Assembly (NCBI GenBank): GCA_963971305.1
Contig: CAXARO010001712.1
Location: 62,001-126,000, forward strand
Direction: 5' to 3'
DNA from: Arcuatula senhousia
Taxonomy: Eukaryota > Mollusca > Bivalvia > Mytilida > Mytilidae
Length of the DNA stretch: 64,000 nucleotides
Positions within the stretch are counted from its first letter, which is position 1; each line of letters begins with the position of its first letter. Below are positions 25,901-35,950 of the stretch, in pieces. The notes beneath the pieces are model-generated. The model searched no databases, was not told the DNA's origin, and saw nothing but the letters and a program-made list of their open reading frames with translations. The position numbers and the translations under genes were made by a program.

Positions 25901-28900
25901 TCCATTAATTTTGCTATATATTTAAAATATCTTATATAAAAAGTTATATTGTTAAATTCACTATAAAAATGTATGCAAAAAATGTTTTATCGTTAAAAAT
26001 TGCAGCTTGATAGAAAAATAAAAACCATGTTGAAGTTAACGATCCATGGCACATAGTGAGTCTATTATTATTTTTTACTGCAAGACGGGCACTGTAGGAT
26101 CTTCTGGATCAGCTTACACTGGTGGTGGTGTGTCATGGGCTGGACGACTCATGGCACATAGCGAGTCTATACCGGTTGGTATAAGTCGATGCAGAGGGGC
26201 ATTCCCCTAGTAATAACTTATTATGTCTTCCCCCTATTTTGGTAGGGAGACATACATTTTTTGTCCTGTCCGTCCATTTGTCCGTCACAAAGTTTGTCAG
26301 CGCAACTCCTCTTAAACTTCTGAACCAAATTCCTAAAAACTTGGTATATAGGAAGGACACCATATTTAGTTGTGCATGTTAATAGAAAATTTTGATCCTC
26401 AAATCTTTGTTGGAGTTATGGCCCTTTGACCTTAGAAATTTGCTGACAATCCTCTCTTATCACCTTGTCAATGCAACTCCTCTGAAACTACTGAACCTAT
26501 TTCATTGAAACTTGGTATGTAGGAAGGGGACCATATGTAATTCTGCATATTACCAGGAAATTTTTATCCTTAAAATTTTGTTGGAGTAATGGTCCTTTGA
26601 ACTTAGAAATTTGCAAAAAATCCTCATTTGGCCAAAAAAAAAAAATCTATGTTTGTTTCCTGCTACCTTACCTACCCTATTTTTTGGGACCTACCCTAAA
26701 GTTTTTATTGGCATTTTGGGACAAGCACTGAAAAGCACTTATCTGAATTTAACAAACTTTGGTATGTAGGAAGGGATCCATATTTAGTAGTGCATATTAC
26801 CAAGAAATTTTGATCCTTAAATTTTTGGGGGTAATGATAACCATTTTATATTTTTCAGTGGTGTATACCTATGTGGCCATTCAGCTGGGGGACACTTAGC
26901 TGCTATGATGCTATCTATTGATTGGATGACAGAATGTATGATGTCCAATTCATTAATCAAAGGTATACAGTTATTCACTTTGTGAATTATAATAAAATTC
27001 AGTTTCTCATACACAGTCTAACATAAATATCACTATGTTCGGTCAAACTCCACGTAGTAAAAAATTGTTAAAATTAGGGTTATAAAATGGTGAGTGGCAG
27101 GCAGGCAGGGAAAATATTTTGGTAACAAGTTTCTAGGGAGCTATTAATTATATTTTGTATGCAGCAGTAGAATGGGTTCTATATGATGGGATTTTATTTC
27201 AGGTTGGTTAATTACCTACTTCTTATTATTAAATGAAATCCTGCCATTTTTATTTCGCCTGAAACAAATAGTCGCGGGAGGCGAGACATAAGTATTACTT
27301 TCTGGCAGTGAGGGCGATAGTGGGGTAAACTTTTTTGTAAGACTTTTTTGGACAATGAATTGCTTGAAAAGTATAATAGCTAGGCATCTGATAATGGGTA
27401 TACAGACAGTTGATGTTATGGTCTATGCAACTGTCACCATGCCATGTGACCTTGACCCCATTTTGGTCTTTTTTCAGGCCAATTTTTTTTGTTATACTTT
27501 TGTGGACAATGAATTGCTTGAAAGGTGTAATAGCAAGGCACCTGATATTTGGTATTCAGACACTTGTGTTTATATCAAGAAATGAAAGCTTAGGTAGTTG
27601 ATTTTAGTAATGGTGTCAGCAAACAAGACATTCTTTTAGTGGCAACACTTGTTTTTACTTTGACAGACTTTTTTTAATGCTTTTGTGATATGAAATATTT
27701 TAAAGGCTCTAACTGAATATTCTGTTTTCTTCTTAAAGTTTGTGTACATATTTGAAATTAATCTATTATGAGTATTGTTTTTTTTATTTTTGTCTCGCCT
27801 GCGACGAATGTCGCAAAAGGCGAGACTTAGGTATGGTGATTCCGGCGGTGACGGCGACGGCGGCGGCGGCGGCGTCCACAATTGGTTAAAGTTTTTGCTT
27901 AAGTCTGTTTTGTGTGAACAAGTTATCTTACACCATTGATATTTGGTATGCAGTTGCATCAGCATCAGTACAGATCAGTTTTAAAAGGATTTCACCTGTA
28001 TGCTCCTGCAGTCACGGTCTACTGACTTTGAAATTTTACACTGATTTGGCCGAGGTTAACCTTTTTTCTTAAGTCTGTTTAACATGAAGCAGTTATGGTA
28101 CATCATTGATATTTGGTATGCAGTTGCATTGGCATCAGTACAGATCAATTTCAAAAGTATTTTATCTGTATGATCCTGCAGTCACGGTCTACTGACTTTT
28201 AGATTTTACACTTTTTAACTATTTATTACTTATGTCACAAGTGTTTTTTATAAAGCAGTTATGGTTCACCATTTATATTTGGTATGCAGCTGCTTAAGCA
28301 TTAGTTAAGATCAGTTTAAGGAGGATTTTTACTTCATTTTATACTGTGTCCAGTTGCGACAGGCGAGACATGTCTCTGTGTTAACAGTTTATTTTATTTG
28401 TAGGTGCTTTGTTAGTCAGTGGTGTGTTTGACTTGCAGCCATTGGTTGATACTTATGTCAATGATCCAATCAAAATGTCCAAGTAAGTTCTAATTTCCTC
28501 CTCTTATTTTGGTGACAAAAAAGCATTTAACTAGTTTGTTTTCTAAAATTGTATGCCCCTCCTACAAAAGTATAGGGGCATATAGTGTATTAGTCTGTTT
28601 GTCCATACCTCTTTTTGTCCCAAAGCAGACCTATCTTTAGGTAATGTTAAGCATAACGGGTTTTACAAGTCAAATCATTAAGACTGTTGTTTGTAAAAAA
28701 GTTCTTTGAAATTTTTTTTTTGCTACAAATAAAATATGAAATGAAATATGATCTGAGATTTTACACATTGATTAAGTCACATACTGTTAACATGGAAATT
28801 TTTGTTTGGGGGGTTATTTTGCTTAATTCACGATCATAAGATATCTGCCAAAATATCCCCCACTTGAAGAAATTGTTCCTTTAGTAAAGAGTGTAAATAA

Positions 28901-31900
28901 TCAGAAGAAGCGCAAATTTATCCCATACTCGAAAGGTTCATTTCACACAAATGCAAAAGGTTCATTTCGCAAAAACACCAAAAAATTACGCCACATCTAC
29001 AGTATTAAAATGCCAAGCATATCTTTTTCAGGGAAGAAGCTTGGGACAATAGTCCAATGAAACACATAGACAATATTATAAGAAGAAGTGGTAACAGACA
29101 GATAATAGTTGCCGTAGGAGACCATGACTCGCCTGCATTTGTGCAGCAAAGTCAGCAATTTGAAAAGGTTTTTATACAGCTTAGGTTTAAAAAATTAGTT
29201 TCATGCCACTAAGAAAATTATATACTCAGAAAAACAGTTTAGGATTAAATAAGAGATACCTAGACTATCTGACTATATGCATATCTTGTAAGTGAATCTT
29301 CTCCTAACTGCTAAATAGAAAATAAAGAGATGTGGAATAAGTGTACGCGACACAGCCCACAATCAAACGGCAATTTAGAAAAACCACAATGGACAACCGC
29401 CAGCAGCCTTCAACGAGGCCATTTGGCACTGCTCGCGGTTATGCAATTGGCCCATGGTCTTAATAAGATGCATATACAGTCAAACCTGTCTACAGTGACC
29501 CTTCAAGGGACCTTGACAAAAAGGTCACTAGAGACAGGGGGTCTTTATATAGAGGTTGTCGAGATAAAGTATATATATAATGTTAGGCATGTGCATGTGT
29601 ATGAGTATTAACTGAGACACAGTTTCCATAGATCTATAGAAGTATAGTATACTGATTTAATATTGTCCTATTGAAACTATAGACAATAGACTATTCACTG
29701 GCAATATTTCATTAATATTTTTAACATACATGTCTTGAGAAAATTTATCTAAAACTTTGTTTAATACATGTTTGAATATAGGTTTACAGTATTTCAGTAT
29801 GAAGTTTTGAAGTATATTGTTTTTTAAATATCCCTTTTTACCTTATTCATAAGTAAAGTGAATGTTGCCAAAGAATTTCTCATAAATCATAAAAAAATAT
29901 CTCCATTTGATTACTATAGTAATAAATTTCATAAATCTAGAATTGACAAAATTATTAATTACTAACTCTTTAAGACACAAGTTAAACTGACCCTGACACA
30001 AGCAATAAGTGATAATTACTACTTCAAAAATCTTCCTAAAATTTACCTGAGAACTAATTACTAAATATCAAAGAAAGGTGACACTTCCTAATTAGCTTTG
30101 ATCTGACAGCTGACCCAGACCAATTAAGAGTCATTTGCACTAATTTAAGGTCCTTACATACAGGTTTTGGCACTTCAAGGGACAGTTTCTTATGGTCACT
30201 AGTCACGTTGGACAGGTGGTCACTATATAGAGGTCAAATATATAGGAAAAATTGTTGGGGGGACTCAAAATAGTCTTTATGGACAGGAAGTCTTTATATG
30301 GAGGTGGTCACTAATACAGGTTTTACTGTAATTCAAATCCAGCCCTGAAATAGTCACAGATAGACCCCCTTCTTAAACAAGGAACAGAAAACATCAAAAA
30401 GACAAGTACAAACGAAAGCTTTGTCAAGGATTCCTGGCTTAGGACAGGCACATGTAATATGTGGCGGGGTTAAACTAGTTTTTTGGGCCCAACCTTCCCC
30501 CTATCAATATTCCTAGACAAAGCACAAAAACTAAACACACAATAAAAATCAAATCGATCAAAGTCCAATTCTACTAGAGAGAACCTAAGACAAAAAACAA
30601 GAACAAACAAAAGGACGGTAAAGGAACTCTCTATAGAACACTCGCTGTTACTGACAGCTAGCTGAGAATCATCAATCGACTGATGTAAAAAAATCAAACG
30701 TATCGATTTTAAATCCGACACAACACTTCAAGCAATAATGATTTAGTGAAGTGTCATCACACAAAACCGACACGCTTGATCGCTATAATGCTTAAAAATG
30801 ACAATAGTAAAAACGTTTATGGAAGTTTTAAAGCGAGTATTAAGTTTTCAATATTTCTGCCAAAAAACACTAAATTCAAGGATTTAACCAAGATATTCAT
30901 TTCATATCCTTTCCGTAATAAATTTTGAAGCCAATTTAAACTTAACATGAAAGAAACACAAAAATTAATGTACCGGTACATGATATGGCAATGTACATAG
31001 AGAAATTTTATTATGCTTAGATATTATATAGTTAAAACAAGTGCACCTGTACTGACTTTTCCCACTAAAGAGTTCAAAGTAAAGCAGGGGGTATATCCTA
31101 AGTTAACATTCTTTCAGTTTTAGATATATTTTATTTAATAAAATATGTAGGAAAGGATTTAAGATTGTTTTTCTCTTTTAAAAGAGAAAGAAACAAAAAA
31201 GTTTTTATGTCAAATTGATGGAAAAAACTAATCCAATGAACACAGCTTAAATAACCTTTTAAATATACAATGTAGTACATTGTATTTTTTCAGAAACTAA
31301 AAGAAGGAGGAATAACAACAAAATATATAGAGGTTGCTGATTGTGACCATTTCAATGTGACAGAGAATCTACAACAAGAGGGCTATGTTCTTACAAAGGT
31401 GTGGTTTGATCTCTGAATTTTCATACTTTTAACATGTCAAACTGAGTAATGTATGGGTGATCTTTAACTGTAATGTTATTTGGACAATTGAATCATTACC
31501 TACTGTATGAAAAAGAAATATGTTTCATTAGTGGAAATTACATAATAGACGATATAGAGATGTGGAATAAGTGTATGCGACACAACCAGCATTAAAGAAA
31601 CGGCAATTAAAAAAAAACACAATGGAAAACAGCCAGCAGTCTTCAACATGACCAGAGGTCACTGCTCACAGTCTTGCATTGGCCCAAGACTAAAAATACT
31701 ATACATAAGATTCAAACAAATAAATACATTTAAAACTTTGAAAACCAAATAAACTTTCAATCAAATTTGTTATTCCAGACGAAATTTGACATGATTCAGC
31801 ATACTTGAAATTAGACAAACTTTGCAATTTGTCATAAGATAGACAATGGTTAAACATATTTTAGGGGAAGGAAAAAATTAGAAATGCTAATCATATAATT

Positions 31901-32309
31901 TAAGATGCAGTGATTTTATATGCAATACTTTGGTTTCATTACTATTGGCGGGATATCAACTTTTCATGGTTTTCATGGGTGGTCTTGAACAAATATTTGA
32001 TACCCTTAAAAAGGAAATGAAACACTGATCTGTATGCTGCAGACTTCAGAACCTTAAATTTCAGAATCCATGAACTGATCTTTCTAAATAAAAATATGAA
32101 ATTGGTACCTGTGAAACTAAATGAATCCACAGTAACTCAAATTATTACTGGTGTAGCTAAATTTAAGATATTGATATCATATTTTGATTGTTATTCTTTT
32201 GTATAACTAATTGGAAATATATTATTTTTACTTTTAATAGGAACTGATTTCCATGATGAATCTAAACATTGGTAATGTAATAGATGGAATGGCTAAACAT
32301 GGAATGTAG
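19989..32309 (+). CDS. AFMID: Kynurenine formamidase (arylformamidase), complete, 11 coding exons
   Basis: Exons: 19989-20021, 20443-20533, 21435-21539, 23533-23581, 24149-24234, 25542-25620, 26859-26962, 28404-28482, 29032-29167, 31294-31398, 32241-32309. All have AG/GT borders and agreeing phases, giving 311 aa plus stop (human is 303). The enzyme hydrolyses N-formyl-kynurenine to kynurenine plus formate in tryptophan catabolism, in the cytosol. Visible family marks are MSKEELEKQYSPSRW near the N-terminus, the oxyanion-hole motif HGGYW (residues 85-89), YDLAPK, the nucleophile elbow GHSAGG (Ser156), LVSGVFDL, GDHDSP (candidate catalytic Asp241) and DCDHFN (candidate His273). This is the alpha/beta-hydrolase triad order. 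Exon 1 is cut at GAG|GTGATT because only that joins in frame to ELEKQY. The introns are filled with repeats. I see no break, so the gene looks functional. Confidence 0.95.
20940..21135 (+). repeat. Family R interspersed repeat (two partial copies)
   Basis: 'gagatgtggaataagtgtac' and 'gagataaggaataagtgtac' start two adjoining segments in AFMID intron 2. The same opening is found at 29325, 31556 and (diverged) 40998. Non-coding. Confidence 0.5.
21141..21385 (+). repeat. Family V repeat, copy 1
   Basis: Starts with the inverted motif AGATTTCACGGAGTGAAAAA and 'ggttataaaatggtgaatg'. The body has 'agttttctcagcaactac' and 'cttgatatttggtatgcag'. Same family as 40274-40880 and 41507-41725. It lies just upstream of AFMID exon 3. 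Confidence 0.5.
21590..22130 (+). repeat. Degenerate ~180-bp tandem units related to family V
   Basis: About three units share 'cagcttcaagtaggggtc', 'gatgcatttccagg' and 'cttactactttctg'-type phrases at roughly even spacing. They are in AFMID intron 3 and non-coding. Farther on, 22660-22745 and 22893-22979 are two copies of an ~85-bp phrase ending 'aaaacaccacctaggtt'. Confidence 0.45.
25632..26210 (+). mobile_element. Candidate non-autonomous Helitron (5'-TC...CTAG-3')
   Basis: Begins TCTATACTACTAAAAT after an A and ends with a 5-bp GC stem (AGGGG-CATT-CCCCT) running into CTAG, followed by T. TC/CTAG termini, a 3' hairpin and insertion between A and T are the Helitron pattern, although here the hairpin abuts CTAG instead of lying ~10 nt upstream. 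An internal direct repeat ('atggcacatag.gagtctat') occurs near 26046 and 26153. 579 bp, no coding. In AFMID intron 6. Confidence 0.45.
26215..26640 (+). repeat. Interspersed repeat with ~190-bp tandem units
   Basis: Opens with 'cttccccctattttggtagg' and 'tgtccgtccatttgtccgt'. It then has at least two units sharing 'caactcctct.aaact' and 'cttggtat.taggaaggg', with a third piece near 26760. Non-coding, in AFMID intron 6. Confidence 0.5.
27255..27620 (+). mobile_element. Family U repeat, copy 1
   Basis: Opens with an imperfect hairpin, CGCCTGAAACAAATAGTCGC then 'gggaggcgagacata'. About two ~150-180-bp units follow, with 'acaatgaattgcttgaaaag' and 'cttgaccccattttggtc'. The end matches, in reverse, the start of the copy at 42990-43918. 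In AFMID intron 7, non-coding. Confidence 0.5.
27797..28377 (+). mobile_element. Family U-like repeat, copy 2, with GGC microsatellite
   Basis: Left end CGCCTGCGACGAATGTCGC. Then a GGC-rich microsatellite (27852-27875) and three ~165-bp units ('cattgatatttggtatgcag' recurs). Right end 'gttgcgacaggcgagacat'. The left and right ends are related as inverted CGCC...GGCG motifs. It sits just upstream of AFMID exon 8. Confidence 0.5.
29322..29465 (+). repeat. Family R interspersed repeat
   Basis: 'gagatgtggaataagtgtac' then 'cacagcccacaatcaaacgg' and 'ccagcagccttcaacgagg'. The copy at 31552-31700 shares the same order of landmarks. Non-coding. Confidence 0.55.
29475..30330 (+). mobile_element. Tc1/mariner-like non-autonomous element
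   Basis: 856 bp flanked by TA. The left end is TACAGTCAAACCTGTCTACA and the right end reversed TACAGTAAAACCTGTATTAG, with 'gtgacc' continuing in both. Inside, 'ggtcactagagacag' and 'ggtcactatatagaggt' recur in both orientations. CAGT termini next to TA are typical of Tc1/mariner/pogo elements. No transposase frame. In AFMID intron 9. Confidence 0.7.
31552..31700 (+). repeat. Family R interspersed repeat
   Basis: 'gagatgtggaataagtgtat', then 'gcgacacaacc', 'aacggcaatt' and 'agccagcagtcttcaac', in the same order as at 29322-29465. Lies in AFMID intron 10. Confidence 0.55.
31926..32134 (-). mobile_element. Tc1/mariner-like MITE, family A copy 2 (inverted)
   Basis: 209 bp. Read on the minus strand it starts TACTGTGGATTCATTTAG and ends near 'taatgaaaccaaagta'. 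It shares 'catgggtggtc' and 'gatctgtatgctgcag' with the reverse of the copy at 46106-46316. In AFMID intron 10. Confidence 0.65.
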
Positions 32310-33690
32310 AAAGCATTAATGGTTAGAATATGGAACTCTTTTAGTGTGAGATAGTCATGGTGCTTTGACAATCTAGGTTGTTATTACCAGCCAACTTGCC
32401 GAAAAAGATGCATTTTTATCAGGGACATTTTGGTGGTCTAGCATTTACTCTGACTTGGTCAATTTATATAAAAATAAGGTTTTTTTTATATTTTCTACTA
32501 CCTTGTTTATAACAGTGTTTATAGTACAGCATTACATTTGGACATTGGAAAATTGTATGTATGATAATTAAATATTTGCTGATAATGTATTTGTTCTTTA
32601 CCTATTATGTAACATTGCTTTGAGATTCATGTTGTTATAATCAGCTTACATTGCCAAAGAAAGATGTGTTTTAATTCGATTTCAGGTCTGTCGATCACCA
32701 ACTTCTTGTTTAAAGAAATCTGGCCATTTTTGACTTTGACAGATTTTTATTTTAAATGTAAATTACAATATAGGAAATTAATTTTGCATTCCGTGCTAGC
32801 TTATACATCTTCCTTTAAAGGCATCATAGTCTATTTAGCTCCTGCTGAGCGAGAGCTTTATATATTTTCTTCTACCTTTATTTTTGCTATGTGACTTTCA
32901 TTTTTGTTTGAAATAGATTGTAGTGTACTTCAATATAATTGACTGTTAGGTAGGAATTTTTTTCAAAAATTTTCATGGGCTAAAAGTAAAACTAACAGAG
33001 TTCTCTAAAAACTTCAGGCACATTGTTACTTTTTATATTTTTGATACATTACTAGGTGTATTTATATGTACATTGATGACCTGTTACTATTTATAATATT
33101 TTACATGATTTAGCATCATATGCATTAGCAAAGGATGATATTGGATTTCTAAATGTTATAGTGAAATGATATTGGGTCAGTGGGTATGTCTTGGAAATAA
33201 TCAACATCTGTACCAGAATTAGGTCACCTTGACCTACATTTTCTACATGAATGACTTAATGTTTAAAGTTAAGTCCATAATTCTGCAACTGCAAGTGGTA
33301 ACCGAATGATGTGTGTACAGCTTGAATAGTAACCACCATCTGCACCAAAATTAGGTCACCTTGACCTAAATTTTCCATATGAATGACTCAGGTTAAAGAT
33401 TTGGTTAAGGTTCACACATCTCAGCAAATACAAGAGATGATATTGGGTCAGTGGGTACATTGTGGATAGTAATCAGCATCCGTACCAAAATAAGGTCACT
33501 TTGACCTACATTTTCTGCATGAATGACTCAGGTTTAAGTTTTTGTTAAGGCACATATTTTGGCAACTCCAATTGATAGAGAAATGATAATTGGAAAGAGG
33601 GTATATCTTGGATATAGGTCACCTTGACTTACATTTTAAGTAACAGGCAAGGGGATTAGCTTTCAAGTGTGACTACTCCATTTCTTTATT
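32310..33690. repeat. AFMID 3' flank with repeats
   Basis: The first few hundred bases presumably include the AFMID 3'UTR, although I could not choose a poly(A) site. 32660-32770 is a family V fragment ('tttcaggtctgtcgatcacc'). 33150-33660 holds about four imperfect ~145-bp units built on 'gatattgggtcagtgggta' and 'aggtcaccttgacctaca'. No gene. Confidence 0.5.
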
Positions 33691-33735
33691 ATACCCCCCG
33701 CAAACAAAGTTTGGGGGGGTATATAGGAAACACCC

Positions 33736-33774
<39 letters not shown>

Positions 33775-34515
33775 CCGTCTGTCCGTCTGTCCACATAACT
33801 CGTAAGCGCTTCTCCTCCTAAACCGCTTGAAGGATTTTGATGAAACTTTACCTAAAGGAAGTACATCATATGTAGATGTGCATGAAGAATTTTCATTGCT
33901 CTTGGATATCATTCAGGGGAGATAATTGGACTTAGACTTTTTAAATACATTATTCAATGGGAGACCTCGTAAGCGCAACTCCTCCTAAACCGCAAAAAGG
34001 ATTTTGATGAAACTTTACATGAAGGAAGTACATCATATGTAGATGTGCATGAAGAATTTTCATCGCAATCAGACATCATTCAGGGGAGATAATTGGACTT
34101 AGACTTTTTAAATACATTATACAATGGGAAACCTAGTAAGCGCTTTTCCTCCTAAAAGGCTTGAAGGATTTTGATGAAACTTTACCTAAAGGAAGAACAT
34201 CATATGCAGATGTGCATGAAGAATTTTCATTGCAATCAGACATCATTCAGGGAAGATAATTGGACTTAGACTTTTTAAATACATTATTCAATGGGAAACC
34301 TCGTAAGCGCAACTCCTCTTAAAAGGTTCGAAGGATTTTGTTGAAACTTTACATGAAGATAGTACATCATCTGTACATGTGCATGAGGAATTTGTATTGA
34401 ATTCGGTTATCATCGAGGGGAGATAACTGGACTTGAGATTTTTCTTTTTTCATTACAGAGTCCAATATGAAGCGGGGGGTATCCTTTTGTGAGCTCGCTC
34501 ACAGTATTACTTGTT
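33691..34515 (+). mobile_element. Family T repeat, copy 1
   Basis: Left end ATACCCCCCGC and a right-end inverse GCGGGGGGTAT near 34472. The inside opens with a GTCT microsatellite (33735-33790), then four ~167-bp units with 'cgtaagcgcaactcctcct' and 'gatgaaactttac'. The right tail is 'gtgagctcgctcacagta', a hairpin. The end structure suggests a TIR transposon without coding capacity. Confidence 0.65.
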
Positions 34516-34717
34516 TTGTTATTACCGTTTCTTTATTTTCTGCATGTTTAGACTTTTAATTTGTCTTCAATTCTTTCGTTTTGATTGCTAAGTTATATGT
34601 ATCAGCTTAATACGATTAAAAAAAATCCTTAGCCAAATAATGAAAAAAAAAGTTTTGTTTTTTTTTTGCTCACATGCATTAAAATGAGACTGATTACTGT
34701 TGGATACATATTTTATT

Positions 34718-35352
34718 ATACCCCCCGCAAACAAAGTTTGGGGGGGTATATAGGAATCACCCTGTCTGTCTGTCTGTCCGTCTGTCTGTCTGTCTGTCCG
34801 TCTGTCCGTCTGTCCGTCTGTCCACATACCTCGTAAGCGCAACTCCTCCTAAACCCCTTGATGGATTTTGATGAAACTTTACACAAAGGATTTACACCAT
34901 ATGGAGATGTGCATGAAGAATTTTGGTTGCTATCAGATATCATTCAAGGGAGATAATTGGATTTAGACTTTTTAAACTTGGTGTTCAATGGGAGACCTCG
35001 TAAGCGCAACTCCTCCTAAACCGCTTGATGGATTTTGATGACACTTTACATGAAGGATGTACACTATATGGAGATGTGCATGAAGAATTTTGGTTGCTGT
35101 CGGATATCATTCAAGGGAGATAATTGGACTTAGACTTTTTAAACTTGGTGTTCAATGGGAGACCTCGTAAGCGCAACTCCTCCTAAACCGCTTGATGGAT
35201 TTTGATGGCATTTTACATGAAGGATGTACAATATATGGAGATGTGCATGAAGAATTTTGGTTGCTGCCGGATATCATTCAAGGGAGATAATTGGACTTAG
35301 AATTGTTAAAGCGGGGGGTATCCTCCGTGAGCTCGCTCACAGTATTCCTTGT
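34718..35352 (+). mobile_element. Family T repeat, copy 2
   Basis: Same ends, GTCT/GTCC microsatellite and terminal GAGCTCGCTC hairpin as the copy 200 bp to the left, but with three ~167-bp internal units instead of four. The unit-number difference points to unequal exchange or slippage. Confidence 0.65.
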
Positions 35353-35950
35353 TTTTTTCTATGTAGCAAATTGTTTTATGATTTGGTTTGGCTTAGCATT
35401 TGTGATTTAATTGTCAGTTCTCTGTCTGTTTTGAATATAGAGGAAGATGACTTCTTTTTAAACCTTTTTTTAATTATTATTTGGGAGCTTTGGCACAGTC
35501 GGTTATTTAATTGTTGCAAATGTACATTGGTTTTATTTTGTTTTTATATCATAAGTGTACTTATTTGTGCAAAGACATATTTTAAGCAGCATTATTTAAT
35601 AGATCAAGGAAATTTTATCACAAATGTCAAGAATAAACAATTTGAATAAATAGAAATAAGCAAATCTTATTGTTAATCTTGAAAAAAGAAATGTTTTTGT
35701 TATTGTTATACATTACATTTTTTAGAGCATTCCTTTTCTGTTACAGTTAAAATGTATAAAACTTTGTTATAATCTATAGACTGCTGTTATTGTTTATTAT
35801 ACTGTTTGGTGATAAGATACAAATAAAGGTTGTTTTGAGTCAAGTTGCAATGTTTTGTCTGAAATGAATTTTATTTGCTTACTATTTTTATGGTGCTTTA
35901 TTGGACACATTTATTGGTACCATACCCGGCATTAATGTGTAATTACTTTT
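35353..35950. other. Non-coding spacer
   Basis: AT-rich. The frame open across 35257-35649 begins inside the repeat and shows no protein features. No gene seen. Confidence 0.5.

Noticed and set aside
27636..27965. 109-codon minus frame with a proline run
   Set aside because: The Pro/Ser run is the GGC microsatellite of a family U repeat.
33673..34943. Several minus-strand frames rich in TDGQTDRQ
   Set aside because: They are translated GTCT/GTCC microsatellite in the T elements.
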